64,000 nt of DNA, taken from positions 186,001-250,000 of the forward strand of contig NZ_BLBG01000002.1 of NCBI RefSeq assembly GCF_009687905.1. The letters run 5' to 3'. This document shows, piece by piece, positions 16,673-25,446 of the stretch (position 1 is its first letter; each line of letters starts with the position of its first letter). Under the pieces are notes generated by a model, which saw only the letters and a program-made list of their open reading frames with translations, had not been told where the DNA came from and ran no database searches. Position numbers and translations under genes: made by a program. Origin of the DNA: Lacticaseibacillus zhaodongensis. Lineage in GTDB: Bacteria; Bacillota; Bacilli; Lactobacillales; Lactobacillaceae.

Positions 16673-18139
16673 GTGAAGAAAGATACTGATCACGCGTTCT
16701 TCGGACAACCACGAGGGCTAGCAACACTTGCCTTTACCGAATTCTGGGAACGATTTAGTTACTATGGTATGAAAGCAATCTTGCTGTACTACATGTACTT
16801 CGCAGTCAGCAAGGGCGGTTTGGGCTTCAGCAGGTCTACTGCGATGTCCGTGGTTGCCATTTATGGTTCTTTGGTCTACATGAGCAGCGTTATTGGCGGC
16901 TTTGTGGCTGACCGGGTCCTCGGCGGGCGGCGGACCGTGCTCGCTGGTGGGATTCTGATCATGTTCGGGCATATTTTCCTGGCCTTACCGTTTGGCGCGG
17001 TTGCATTGTTTGCTTCAATTGTGCTGATCGTGCTCGGGACGGGTTTGCTCAAACCGAACATCTCCGAAATGGTCGGCGGCCTGTACAGTCAAGATGATGT
17101 CCGCCGTGACAGTGGGTTCTCCGTTCTGGTCATGGGGATCAACTTGGGTAGCTTCATCTCCCCAATCGTCGTCGGTTGGCTTGGACAGCAGGTTAACTTC
17201 CACCTGGGCTTCTCCCTCGCCGCAATCGGGATGGCGGTTGGCCTGATTTTCTACGTTGTTGATGGTAAAAAGTACCTTAACCCCGATGACAACGTCGCAC
17301 CGGATCCTTTGCACGAAGATGAAGTTGCACCGCTACTAATCAAAATTGTGATTGGGATTATCGTGGTTGCGGCAATTTTCGGGGTCATGGCACTGACCGG
17401 TAACTTCAACCTTACTAACGTGATCAACTTTATCACCGTTGTGGCAATTTTGATTCCAATCGTGTACTTCGTAATGTTCTTGACCAGCAAAAAGGTTAAG
17501 AAGGTTGAGCGTAGTCGGGTGTTGGCTTACATCCCACTGTTTCTTGCATCAGTTATCTTCTGGGCAATTGAGGAACAGGGCTCTAGTGTTCTGGCAATGT
17601 TTGCGGAGACGCAAACCAACTTGCATTCCTTTGGTTTCACGATTCCGGCCAGTTGGTTCCAGAGTTTGAACCCGCTGTTCATCATCCTCTACACGCCATT
17701 CTTTGCCTGGCTTTGGATGCATTTGGGCAAAAAGCAGCCAAGCAGTCCGAAAAAGTTTACACTGGGCTTAGTATTTGCAGGCCTCAGTTTTGTAGTGATG
17801 ATGCTGCCACTTTCCATGCACGGTGAAAACAGCTTGGTGAACCCGCTGTGGCTCGTGCTCTCATGGGCAATCGTTGAAGTCGGTGAAATGCTGATTTCAC
17901 CCGTTGGTTTGTCCGTGACCACCAAGCTTGCTCCCCACGCATACAAGTCGCAGATGATGAGTATGTGGTTCCTCTCCGATGCTGCGGCACAAGCACTGAA
18001 CGCGCAGCTGGTTAAGTTTTACACCCCAGGCAACGAAATGCTCTACTTTGGTTTGCTTGGCGGGGCGACGATCGTGCTGGGTGCACTCCTGATCTTCATC
18101 ACACCACGAATTGAAAAGCTCATGGCTGGGGTCAACTAA
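16673..18139 (+). CDS. dtpT: Proton-coupled di-/tripeptide transporter (POT family)
   Basis: This 488-residue membrane symporter has about 14 transmembrane segments. Its N-terminus carries the PTR2 signature FFGQPRGLATLAFTEFWERFSYYGMKAILLYYMY, including the ExxER proton-coupling motif. It imports small peptides into the cytoplasm, where peptidases such as PepV (also in this window) can cut them. The start is GTG 16673 with AAGGA about 10 nt upstream. It is followed 20 bp later by a phosphoesterase gene with no terminator between. Confidence 0.96.
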   Translation: MKKDTDHAFFGQPRGLATLAFTEFWERFSYYGMKAILLYYMYFAVSKGGLGFSRSTAMSVVAIYGSLVYMSSVIGGFVADRVLGGRRTVLAGGILIMFGHIFLALPFGAVALFASIVLIVLGTGLLKPNISEMVGGLYSQDDVRRDSGFSVLVMGINLGSFISPIVVGWLGQQVNFHLGFSLAAIGMAVGLIFYVVDGKKYLNPDDNVAPDPLHEDEVAPLLIKIVIGIIVVAAIFGVMALTGNFNLTNVINFITVVAILIPIVYFVMFLTSKKVKKVERSRVLAYIPLFLASVIFWAIEEQGSSVLAMFAETQTNLHSFGFTIPASWFQSLNPLFIILYTPFFAWLWMHLGKKQPSSPKKFTLGLVFAGLSFVVMMLPLSMHGENSLVNPLWLVLSWAIVEVGEMLISPVGLSVTTKLAPHAYKSQMMSMWFLSDAAAQALNAQLVKFYTPGNEMLYFGLLGGATIVLGALLIFITPRIEKLMAGVN

Positions 18140-18159
18140 ACTGAATTGCGGGTGAAATT

Positions 18160-18972
18160 ATGCGCATTGCATTTAGTTCCGACAACCATTTAGACATCAA
18201 CAAGGCCGCCGCTGCGGATATCGTCCCGCAGCAGGCGGCTTTGCTGCGCTCTGAACACATTGATTACTATGTCAACGCCGGCGACACCTACAACGATTTC
18301 GGCGCAACGCGCACTTATTTCCACCAGTTGCAGGCTGCGACTGGCCCTAATACTCAGATCCGCTTTATTGCCGGTAACCATGACATGCTTAACGGCGTTG
18401 ATTTTGCAACGCTGGAAAGTCTATCCGACCCACTGTACCTGCACCGCCGCGTTGAGTCACTACCGGGAACTGATGCGGTGCTGATTGGCAATAACGGTTG
18501 GTACGATTACTCTTTTGGCCCCAGCACGCTGACGGCTACCGACTTTCTGCACTGGAAGCGGGCGTATTGGGTCGATGGCCAGATTGAGCAGCCGCTGAGT
18601 GATGCCGAACGGATGAACTTAACCTTGCAGTGGACGGAACGGGCACTGCAAAATGCTGCAGGTAAACGGGTGCTGTACGTGACGCATTTTGTTCCTGAAC
18701 GCAGTTTCATTGCTGAGCGGATGCAACAGGACAAGATTGGCGGCAAGGTGGCGGCGATGCTGGGCAGCCAGCGCCTCGGCGAGCTCTTGGCAAAACACCA
18801 CGTTGACTATGTCGATTTCGGTCATCTACACCGGCGCGATGCGCCCAGCACGATCCATGGCGTGCATTATTTGCACCAGCCGCTGGGCTACGGGACCAAG
18901 CGCCGCCACGAGTGGGTCACCACCGATTTCATGACTGAATGGCGCACGACGATTAGTATTATCGATCTTTGA
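18160..18972 (+). CDS. Calcineurin-like metallophosphoesterase
   Basis: This 270-residue protein has the ordered metal motifs SSDNHLD near residue 6, NAGDTYND near 42, FIAGNHDML near 69, VTHFVPE near 173 and FGHLHRRD near 226. It differs from the two other phosphoesterases in this window in length and in the spacing of motifs. The substrate is unknown. It probably shares the dtpT transcript. Confidence 0.88.
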   Translation: MRIAFSSDNHLDINKAAAADIVPQQAALLRSEHIDYYVNAGDTYNDFGATRTYFHQLQAATGPNTQIRFIAGNHDMLNGVDFATLESLSDPLYLHRRVESLPGTDAVLIGNNGWYDYSFGPSTLTATDFLHWKRAYWVDGQIEQPLSDAERMNLTLQWTERALQNAAGKRVLYVTHFVPERSFIAERMQQDKIGGKVAAMLGSQRLGELLAKHHVDYVDFGHLHRRDAPSTIHGVHYLHQPLGYGTKRRHEWVTTDFMTEWRTTISIIDL

Positions 18973-19002
18973 ACTATTAACAATTTTCACTTGGTTTGGG
19001 AC

Positions 19003-19031
19003 TTGCAAAATGACTTAGCGTCCGGTAATAT
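19003..19031 (+). promoter_or_regulatory. Promoter of tRNA-Tyr
   Basis: TTGCAA (19003-19008) and TAATAT (19026-19031) are separated by 17 bp, 30 bp before the tRNA. Confidence 0.7.
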
Positions 19032-19061
19032 ATTTAACGTTAAGTTGTTAGTTAAGTTCAT

Positions 19062-19142
19062 GGAGGATTAGCGAAGAGGCTAAACGCGACGGACTGTAAA
19101 TCCGTTCCTTCGGGTTCCTAGGTTCGAATCCTAGATCCTCCA
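19062..19142 (+). tRNA. tRNA-Tyr (GTA)
   Basis: This 81-nt class II tRNA has GGAGGAT/ATCCTCC acceptor, anticodon stem with loop CTGTAAA (anticodon GTA), a long variable arm and GGTTCGAATCC T-arm. Confidence 0.96.
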
Positions 19143-19156
19143 TTCTGATTACCGGG

Positions 19157-19200
19157 CACTCAGCAATACCAGTTAGGCTGGTGTTACTGGGTGTTTTTTT
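19157..19200 (+). terminator. Terminator of tRNA-Tyr
   Basis: CACTCAGCAATACCAG pairs with CTGGTGTTACTGGGTG with few mismatches and is followed by T7. Confidence 0.88.
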
Positions 19201-19309
19201 ATGCACTAATCTAAAGCAGGCGGTGGGGGTTATGCTGCTTACAAGCATAACTGGACCAATTTACTTTAATCGCCTGTAGTCGTAATCTCTTGTTGCAGTT
19301 AAACCTTAA

Positions 19310-19338
19310 TTGACACGCTTCACGTAATTGGATACGCT
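19310..19338 (+). promoter_or_regulatory. Promoter of proC
   Basis: TTGACA (19310-19315) and TACGCT (19333-19338) are separated by 17 bp, about 80 bp before the proC start. Confidence 0.6.
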
Positions 19339-19416
19339 AACACTAACGGACTAAGCCACTAGCAGGAATTGCAGCTGGCGGCGGCATTGATCAGACAACA
19401 AAGAGGAGAGTTAGAA

Positions 19417-20211
19417 ATGCAAATTGGATTCATTGGCGTCGGCAACATGGCCCGCGCAATCATCAAGGGCTTGCTCGCCGGCGATAAGGTTGCCGGTAGT
19501 GACTTGCACCTCCACAGTGGCCACATTGAACACTATCAGGCTTACGCACAGGAAATCGGGGCAACAATTGAGCCGGACAACGCGGGGGTCGTGCTCCATT
19601 CAGACGTGGTCATTCTTGCTGTTAAGCCGAATGTCTACGGACGCGTTTTGGACGTGATCAAGCCGGCATTCAAAGAGAAACAGGTCGTATTGGCTTCGAT
19701 CGTGAGCGGCGTCAGTTTGACGGACCTGCAGCAGCATTTGCCAGCAGGGCAAGCAATCGTGCGGCTATTACCGAATCTGAACGTGGCAATTGGTGCGGGT
19801 ATGACGGCTTACGCCTTGAACGATGCCGCCAGTGACAACGCCGCTGATGTTTTGGATTTGTTTGGCGCGGTTGGCGACTTGATGGAACTTGACGAGAATG
19901 ATTTTGCCACGTTCGTTGCACTCGCTGGTTCGGCACCGGCCTATGCTTACCTCTTCATTGACGCGATGGCGCGGGCTGGGGTTAAGCACGGTTTGAACAA
20001 GCAGGACGCGGTGCGGATTGCTGCCCAGACAGTTAGTGGTTCCGCCCAGATGGTACTGGCTAGCAAGGATTCACCGATGGACCTAGTTGATCAAGTCGCC
20101 AGCCCTGGTGGCACAACGATTGCCGGTTACCTGGCGATGGAGAAGTCCGGCTTCAGCAGTGCCGTGGTTGACGGTTTGGATGCGACGATTGCTAAGGAGT
20201 TGGGCGAATAA
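19417..20211 (+). CDS. proC: Pyrroline-5-carboxylate reductase
   Basis: This 264-residue enzyme catalyses the last step of proline synthesis. The N-terminal NAD(P)-binding motif IGFIGVGNMARAII is followed by ILAVKPNVY, VRLLPNLNVAIGAGMTAY, the conserved ALAGSAPAYAYLFIDAM and the C-terminal DQVASPGGTTIAG signature. The start is ATG 19417 with AAGAGGAG upstream; an in-frame TTG at 19369 has no site. It is monocistronic by position. proA/proB are not in this window. Confidence 0.95.
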   Translation: MQIGFIGVGNMARAIIKGLLAGDKVAGSDLHLHSGHIEHYQAYAQEIGATIEPDNAGVVLHSDVVILAVKPNVYGRVLDVIKPAFKEKQVVLASIVSGVSLTDLQQHLPAGQAIVRLLPNLNVAIGAGMTAYALNDAASDNAADVLDLFGAVGDLMELDENDFATFVALAGSAPAYAYLFIDAMARAGVKHGLNKQDAVRIAAQTVSGSAQMVLASKDSPMDLVDQVASPGGTTIAGYLAMEKSGFSSAVVDGLDATIAKELGE

Positions 20212-20246
20212 TTGGTCTTTACCAATTGTGTTTTGGTCTATACCGG
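20212..20246 (+). promoter_or_regulatory. Two NagR/DasR-like operators upstream of nagA
   Basis: TTGGTCTTTACCAA (20212-20225) and TTGGTCTATACCGG (20233-20246) are two dyads of the GGTCTxxACC type. Their centres lie 21 bp apart, two helical turns. This matches the dre-type sites bound by GntR/HutC regulators of GlcNAc use, and such a regulator is encoded two genes downstream. Confidence 0.75.
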
Positions 20247-20334
20247 TGTAAAATAGGGCACAGAGGGGCTGGTGCAAGATGACTAGCAACTCGTGGTGGA
20301 ATATGCCAAGCCAAACTAATAAGGAGTGTCCATT

Positions 20335-21483
20335 TTGAACGTTACTGTACTAACGCATGCCGTGATTTACACCGGCTACGAACAGATTACTGAAGGTTAC
20401 ATCCGTTTTGACGACAAAATTCTTGCTGTCGGTAGCATGAGTGATTACCGTCCGCAGGCAGGCGAAAAGATCGTCAACCTGCGCGGCCAAATCGTGGTGC
20501 CAGGTTTCATTGATGTGCACGCACATGGTGGCTATGGCTTTGACGCCATGGACGGCAAGGCGGACCAAATCGACACGATGGCAACAAAGATGCTGGAACA
20601 CGAAGGGGTTACGACCTTGTTCGCAACGACCATGACCCAGTCCGTACCCAACATTGATAACGCAATGCGCGGAGTTAAGGAGGCAGCTGACCGCAACCCA
20701 ATCATTCAGGGTGTTCACCTCGAAGGCCCATTCATTAGTCAGAACTTTAAGGGTGCGCAGCCTGAAGAGTACATTCACGTTCCAGATGCTAAGCTCGTTG
20801 AAAAGTGGAACGAACTGTCTGGTGGTCGCGTTAAGCTCATCACCTACGCTCCCGAAAAGCCGGGTGCGCGCGAATTTGAAAATGCGCTGATCAAGATGGG
20901 CATCGTGCCTTCAGTTGGGCACAGTAACGCAACCCGGGCGGACATGCTCGAAAGTAAGGCTAGCCACGTGACCCATCTGTACAACGCTCAGCGCGAATTT
21001 AAGCACCGTGAGCCTGGTGTTACCGGCCACGCAATGCTTGAAGAAAACATGTACGCCGAACTCATTGCTGATGGTTTCCACATTGTTCCCGACATGTTGA
21101 AGCTGGCCTTTGAAGTTAAGGGCGCCGACCGGATCGAACTCGTCACCGACTCTATGCGGAGCAAGGGCATGCCTGAGGGTGAGTCTGAACTTGGCGGCCA
21201 GAAGGTTTACGTTAAGGATAAGCAGGCTCGCCTCGCTGATGGTACCCTCGCCGGTTCCGTACTTATGTACAAGGATGCGTTCAAGAATGCTGTCCGCTTC
21301 ATGGGCGCAACGGTTGCCGATGTCGTTAAGATGAGTTCTGTGAACCAGGCCACTGAATTTGGCTTGGAGCACAAGGGCAGCCTTGAAGTGGGCAAGGACG
21401 CGGACATCAACGTTCTTGACCAGGCGCTTGATCTGCAGGCTAGTTACAGCTACGGTCAGCGTCACGATACAGTTCAGGACTAG
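20335..21483 (+). CDS. nagA: N-acetylglucosamine-6-phosphate deacetylase
   Basis: This 382-residue amidohydrolase converts GlcNAc-6-P to GlcN-6-P in amino-sugar use and wall recycling. Motifs include GFIDVHAHGGYGFDAMDG (metal-binding HxH near residue 58), GVHLEGPFIS, the VGHSNA and THLYNA histidine motifs and LVTDSMRSKG (catalytic Asp near 272). The start is TTG 20335 with AAGGAG at 20321-20326; an in-frame GTG at 20326 overlaps that site. It is followed 26 bp later by its likely regulator. nagB is not in the window. Confidence 0.95.
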   Translation: MNVTVLTHAVIYTGYEQITEGYIRFDDKILAVGSMSDYRPQAGEKIVNLRGQIVVPGFIDVHAHGGYGFDAMDGKADQIDTMATKMLEHEGVTTLFATTMTQSVPNIDNAMRGVKEAADRNPIIQGVHLEGPFISQNFKGAQPEEYIHVPDAKLVEKWNELSGGRVKLITYAPEKPGAREFENALIKMGIVPSVGHSNATRADMLESKASHVTHLYNAQREFKHREPGVTGHAMLEENMYAELIADGFHIVPDMLKLAFEVKGADRIELVTDSMRSKGMPEGESELGGQKVYVKDKQARLADGTLAGSVLMYKDAFKNAVRFMGATVADVVKMSSVNQATEFGLEHKGSLEVGKDADINVLDQALDLQASYSYGQRHDTVQD

Positions 21484-21509
21484 CTTAATAGTTGAGGAGG
21501 CAATCAAGT

Positions 21510-22211
21510 ATGCAGTCCCCTGTTTACATTCAGATTCATAACCAGATCAAGAAAGATATTGAAGGCGGCAAGTGGCAAGTCGGCGAGCGGATCCCGTCCG
21601 AGCGGGAGCTCGCGGTAGACTTTTCCGTTTCCCGGATGACCTTACGCCAAGCAATCCAAACGCTGGTGGACGAGGGGATACTTGAGCGCCGTGTGGGTGC
21701 CGGGACCTACGTTGCAAGCCAAAAGGTGCAGGAAAAGATGTCCGGGGTCACTAGTTTCACTGATGTGATGCTGGCGCAGGGCAAACACCCGTCCAGCCGG
21801 ACAATTAGTTATCACGTCGCGAGTCCGTCGATTTCCGAAATGGAAAAGTTGCAGCTGAAAGACGGCGAGCAGGTTCTGCGGATGGAGCGAATCCGTTTTG
21901 GTGACAACGTGCCGATTTCTTTTGAAGTCGCAACGGTTCCGTACAAATTCGTGCAGGACTTCAGCAAGTCTGAGGTCACGCGCAGTTTGTACCACACGCT
22001 CGAGAAAAAGGGTGGCTACGATTTAGGTGGCGCCCGGCAGATGGTCACGGCCACGTTGGCCAGTGAACGCATTGCGGAGTATCTCGACATCAAGCGGGGA
22101 GAGGCAATTTTGCGTTTGCGGCAGATTTCCTTCTTGAAGGATAGCCGGCCGTTTGAGTACGTCCGGACCCAGTACGTAGGTAGTCGTTTCGAATTCTACC
22201 TCGATCGTTAA
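21510..22211 (+). CDS. nagR: GntR/HutC-family regulator, NagR (YvoA)-like
   Basis: This 233-residue protein has an N-terminal winged helix (residues about 5-70: QIHNQIKKDIEGGKW, IPSERELAVDFSVSRMTLRQAI, RRVGAGTYVA) and a C-terminal UTRA effector domain ending in EYVRTQYVGSRFEFYLDR. NagR proteins repress nag genes and respond to GlcN-6-P or GlcNAc-6-P. The start is ATG 21510 after GAGGAGG. Its place behind nagA and the two GGTCTxxACC sites supports the call. Confidence 0.9.
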   Translation: MQSPVYIQIHNQIKKDIEGGKWQVGERIPSERELAVDFSVSRMTLRQAIQTLVDEGILERRVGAGTYVASQKVQEKMSGVTSFTDVMLAQGKHPSSRTISYHVASPSISEMEKLQLKDGEQVLRMERIRFGDNVPISFEVATVPYKFVQDFSKSEVTRSLYHTLEKKGGYDLGGARQMVTATLASERIAEYLDIKRGEAILRLRQISFLKDSRPFEYVRTQYVGSRFEFYLDR

Positions 22212-22228
22212 GAATAGTAATTGCTAAG

Positions 22229-22270
22229 CACGCGCCCAGCGGATTTTGTTGCCACTGGGCGCGTGTTTTT
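22229..22270 (+). terminator. Terminator of nagA-nagR
   Basis: A perfect 11-bp CACGCGCCCAG/CTGGGCGCGTG stem is followed by T5. Confidence 0.93.
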
Positions 22271-22280
22271 GCGTGCAGGC

Positions 22281-22316
22281 AAAAAAACAGCCTCTGATCA
22301 CTGCGATCAGAGGCTG
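22281..22316 (-). terminator. Terminator of the SLAP-like exported protein gene
   Basis: On the minus strand CAGCCTCTGATC pairs with GATCAGAGGCTG and is followed by T7, 12 bp beyond the stop. Confidence 0.93.
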
Positions 22317-22328
22317 ACGATGAGTGGC

Positions 22329-23816
22329 TTAATTTAGAATGACGTAACTGGAATCAATGTATTGGTCACCGCCCAAGCCGTAGTAGACGTGGCCGTCCTT
22401 GACCAAGCGGTTGAATACCTTCCAATGGCTGCCGTGCATGAGTTTCTTTGGCGTTCCGTCTGCTTTGGTAACCATGGAACTATCTGCGTGCCAGACCTGA
22501 ATGCCAAAGCCGGGGACATAGTTGATGGTTGCGTGCGCGATGAATACGGTGGTGACTGGTGCGACCTTCTTGACAGTGCTGGCCGTGTAGTGGACGTGAC
22601 TGGCGCCAACGTATTGGCCCCCGCCAAGGTCGTAGAAAATGCCGCCATTAACGTGGCGGACGGCGAAGACCTTCCAGCTGCTACCTTGCTTAACCGTTTT
22701 GACGGTGCCGTTTGCGTTGTAAACAACTGACCGGCCGTCACTCTTCAGCAGGGTTGCGGTTGGTGAGGTGATGCTGACGCTGCCGATCACGTTGGCGGTG
22801 CTGGTCACGGCCTTGCTGCTTGTGGTGGCCTTGACACTCGGCGATTTTGCGGGTGCTTTGCTGGTTTCAGTGGCGCCTGCTGGCTTAGAAACGGTCTTGG
22901 CCGCGACTGCAGTTGAATACTGGGCATGGCTGGCGCCAACATATTGGCCCCCACCGAGGTCGTAGTAGGTCCCAGAACCAATGCGAAGCACATCGAAGAC
23001 CTTCCACGTTGTACCCAGCGTGACCCGTTTAACGGAGCCGTCAGCGTTGAAGACCACTGATTTACCGTCTTTTTTGAGTAGGGTTGCGGTGGCCGTGGTG
23101 ATTTTGACCTGGCCAATTGCTGGGGTACCGCTTGCCGGGCTGCTTGGGACGGGCTTACTTGTAGTGGTTGGATTGGTTGCGGCGGCTGGGGTAGACGTGT
23201 CCGTGCTTGGCGTAGTCGTCGTGCTTGCACTCGTTGGGGCGAGGACCGCAGCCATGTCGATCGCGACAAACTGGTTACCGCCCACGCTGTAGAACTCCGT
23301 GCCGCCGATGGTTGTGGTACCAAAATACTTCCACTTGCTGTCGGCCGGGAGGGTTTTAGCAGTCGTGTTACCGCTGGCGTCGTAGACAGTGGCTGCGGAG
23401 TTAGCCGATATCTGAATAGTGCCACTTGCGGCCTTGATTGTCGGCCCGGTAGTAGTATTGCTATTCTTCAACGGCACGGTCTTGCTGCTGGTCTGAGTGG
23501 CGGTGAACTGAACTTCTGAAGCCAGTATGTACTGGTCGCTACCAATGCTGTATGCGCTTTGGTCACCGAACTTGATCGTACCGTAAACTGGCAAAATCGT
23601 GCCGACCTGTTTGAGGTTGTGGGCGATTCCAGCGCCGGTGCTGTCAAAAACTTGGGCACCATCAGCAGCGATAATTTTGATTGTGCCGGTTTGGGCAGCA
23701 CTACTACTATTGGTGGCGGCTGCGGTCTGCTGACCGTTGTCTGCTAGAATTGCGGGGGTGACCGCAGCGGCCGCACCCACGGTTGCCGCTAGCGTTAAGG
23801 CAGTTTTTTTCTTCAT
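22329..23816 (-). CDS. Exported protein with five SLAP-like repeats
   Basis: This 495-residue secreted protein starts with MKKKTALTLAATVGAAAAV and a signal cleavage region near ADN. Five repeats of about 60 residues follow. Each has a TATLL-type strand, an xVYDASG/VFNADG turn, a WKVF strand and the ending YYDLGGGQYVGASH. This is the plan of the S-layer-associated (SLAP) domain that binds wall polymers. Repeats 3 and 4 are nearly identical in sequence. Linkers are Thr/Ser/Ala/Pro-rich. There is no LPXTG motif and no catalytic domain. The start is ATG 23816 with GAGGAGGAAG. It lies next to teichoic acid genes, and a wall-associated structural role is inference. Confidence 0.82.
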   Translation of the reverse strand: MKKKTALTLAATVGAAAAVTPAILADNGQQTAAATNSSSAAQTGTIKIIAADGAQVFDSTGAGIAHNLKQVGTILPVYGTIKFGDQSAYSIGSDQYILASEVQFTATQTSSKTVPLKNSNTTTGPTIKAASGTIQISANSAATVYDASGNTTAKTLPADSKWKYFGTTTIGGTEFYSVGGNQFVAIDMAAVLAPTSASTTTTPSTDTSTPAAATNPTTTSKPVPSSPASGTPAIGQVKITTATATLLKKDGKSVVFNADGSVKRVTLGTTWKVFDVLRIGSGTYYDLGGGQYVGASHAQYSTAVAAKTVSKPAGATETSKAPAKSPSVKATTSSKAVTSTANVIGSVSITSPTATLLKSDGRSVVYNANGTVKTVKQGSSWKVFAVRHVNGGIFYDLGGGQYVGASHVHYTASTVKKVAPVTTVFIAHATINYVPGFGIQVWHADSSMVTKADGTPKKLMHGSHWKVFNRLVKDGHVYYGLGGDQYIDSSYVILN

Positions 23817-24011
23817 GGAAGCTTCCTCCTCGAAAATTGGGTTCTGGAATGCTGACAACAACTCATCTTAGTTAATATTTAATAACTTCTAAGGCCATTA
23901 TAACCGGTTGGCGTTGTAAGTGAGCGTTTTTTTAGCTTGAAGGTTGAAAATAAGCGCAAAATTATTTCGTAGTTGCATTAGTGTGCTCCATATCAACACA
24001 TAGTAGCCAAT

Positions 24012-24064
24012 AAAAAAGTGTTAGCAAGTACCAGAAACGGTTTCCGGCACTTACTAGCACTTTT
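24012..24064 (-). terminator. Terminator of tagD
   Basis: A long, mostly paired stem (AAAAGTGTTAG with CTAGCACTTTT, plus inner GAAAC/GTTTC) ends in a T run on the minus strand, just after the tagD stop. Confidence 0.88.
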
Positions 24065-24076
24065 GCAGTTGACTAT

Positions 24077-24463
24077 TTACTTGTCTAAATCCGCTTTGAT
24101 CTGGGAAGTGGAGATACCCTCGGTCCGGGGTAGGTAGATAACCTCGCAGTATGGCTTCAGGAAGTCGAACTGGCCTTCCCAGTCGGAGCCCATGACAAAG
24201 GTATCCACATGGTACTTCTTGACGTCTGAAATCTTCTGGTCCCAAGAGCTTTCGGGGATGACCATGTCCACGTAGCGAATAGCTTCCAGAATGTACTTTC
24301 GGTGCTCGTATGAATGGTAAGCTTCCTTATGCTTCTCCGCGTTGAATTCATCGGTTGAAACACCAACAATCAGTTTGTCGCCAAGCTTAGCAGCGCGTTC
24401 GAGCAAGCGCACGTGGCCCCAGTGCAGTAAGTCGAAGGTTCCATAGGTGATAACAGTTTTCAA
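24077..24463 (-). CDS. tagD: Glycerol-3-phosphate cytidylyltransferase
   Basis: This 128-residue nucleotidyltransferase makes CDP-glycerol for wall teichoic acid. Signatures are [18 protein letters not shown] with the HxGH motif near residue 17, the central [11 protein letters not shown] and the [11 protein letters not shown] ending. The length matches TagD/TarD. I choose the TTG at 24463 as start, giving a conserved N-terminus ([10 protein letters not shown]); its ribosome binding site is weak, and longer starts would add an unrelated 20 residues. It is divergent from tagA. Confidence 0.93.
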   Translation of the reverse strand: MKTVITYGTFDLLHWGHVRLLERAAKLGDKLIVGVSTDEFNAEKHKEAYHSYEHRKYILEAIRYVDMVIPESSWDQKISDVKKYHVDTFVMGSDWEGQFDFLKPYCEVIYLPRTEGISTSQIKADLDK

Positions 24464-24539
24464 AATGACACCAATCCCTTTGTATGTTTCCTTAAGTTTA
24501 GCCCAGGGGCCGCGACTACGCAACGCCAGCCGCTGGTTC

Positions 24540-24548
24540 TGGTATAAT
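24540..24548 (+). promoter_or_regulatory. Extended -10 promoter of tagA
   Basis: TGGTATAAT at 24540-24548 is a perfect extended -10 box, 32 bp before the tagA start, with no strong -35. Confidence 0.6.
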
Positions 24549-24580
24549 TGTTTGCAAACGATATTTAAGGAGCAAAAACA

Positions 24581-25312
24581 GTGAGTAAAGTAGATGTGCT
24601 GGGCGTCCAGTTTGATAACTACGACCTAGCTGAATTCACCAAGCAGGTTACGGACCGTTACGATGCGGGTCAGGGTAGCTTTATTGTGACTGCTAATCCG
24701 GAAATCGTGATGTACGCGCGGGAACACCCTGATTATGCAAAGTTAATTCACGCCCGGGCGGATCTTGTATCTGCCGATGGAATCGGGGTCGTTAAAGGGG
24801 CCGCGATGCTCGGGACGCCACTAAAGGAGCGGGTGACTGGTTATGACCTGATGCTGAACCTGCTCAGTTGGGCGAACGCTAACAAGCGGCGGGTATACTT
24901 TATTGGTGCTAAGCAGGCGGTCAACGATGCCGCAGTGGCTAGGGTGCAGCGGGACTACCCGGACCTGGTCGTTGCTGGCACGCACGATGGCTACTTTGAC
25001 CTTAAAGACCAGTCTGTACTTGACGCGGTCGTGGCCGCGCAGCCGGACATTGTGCTCGCCGCACTCGGCTTCCCCAAGCAGGAAAACTTCATCGCTGCCA
25101 TTCAGGGTGAACTCCCAAACGCGGTCATGATGGGGGTCGGGGGCAGCTTCGATGTTCTCTCCGGAACTGTGAAGCGGGCACCGGTCTGGATGCAAAATGC
25201 GCATCTGGAGTGGTTCTACCGCTTGGTCAAGGAACCCAGTCGTCTGGGCCGGATGATGGTTCTGCCGCGGTTTCTGATGGTAGTTCGGCAAAGCGTTAAG
25301 GCGCGCAAGTAG
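24581..25312 (+). CDS. tagA: WecG/TagA/CpsF glycosyltransferase
   Basis: This 243-residue enzyme should transfer ManNAc from UDP-ManNAc onto undecaprenyl-PP-GlcNAc, forming the wall teichoic acid linkage unit at the membrane. Conserved segments are [34 protein letters not shown] with the catalytic Asp, AALGFPKQE, and [17 protein letters not shown]. The start is GTG 24581 with AAGGAG upstream. With divergent tagD it makes a small teichoic acid locus. Confidence 0.93.
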   Translation: MSKVDVLGVQFDNYDLAEFTKQVTDRYDAGQGSFIVTANPEIVMYAREHPDYAKLIHARADLVSADGIGVVKGAAMLGTPLKERVTGYDLMLNLLSWANANKRRVYFIGAKQAVNDAAVARVQRDYPDLVVAGTHDGYFDLKDQSVLDAVVAAQPDIVLAALGFPKQENFIAAIQGELPNAVMMGVGGSFDVLSGTVKRAPVWMQNAHLEWFYRLVKEPSRLGRMMVLPRFLMVVRQSVKARK

Positions 25313-25370
25313 GGCATTTTTTTGCGGTGGCGCGCAAATAGTGATAACTTAACAAGTAAAATCTCGTCAT

Positions 25371-25413
25371 GCACCAGCGTTGCGGATCAATGCGACGCAC
25401 AATTGGCCGGTGC
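25371..25413 (+). promoter_or_regulatory. Structured leader upstream of pncB
   Basis: GCACC (25371-25375) pairs with GGTGC (25409-25413) around an inner 7-bp stem GCGTTGC/GCGACGC (25377-25383 with 25392-25398). This nested fold lies 34 nt before the pncB start. No T run follows, so any control would be on translation or stability. I do not recognise a known riboswitch. Confidence 0.35.
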
Positions 25414-25446
25414 TTTGCGCCCAGTCATATTAATACGGAGGATATT

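Noticed and set aside
19189-19240. GGCGGTGGGGG downstream of tRNA-Tyr resembling the end of the inverted-ended elements
   Set aside because: Only 11 bases match and no partner end or internal hairpins are found nearby, so it is probably chance.
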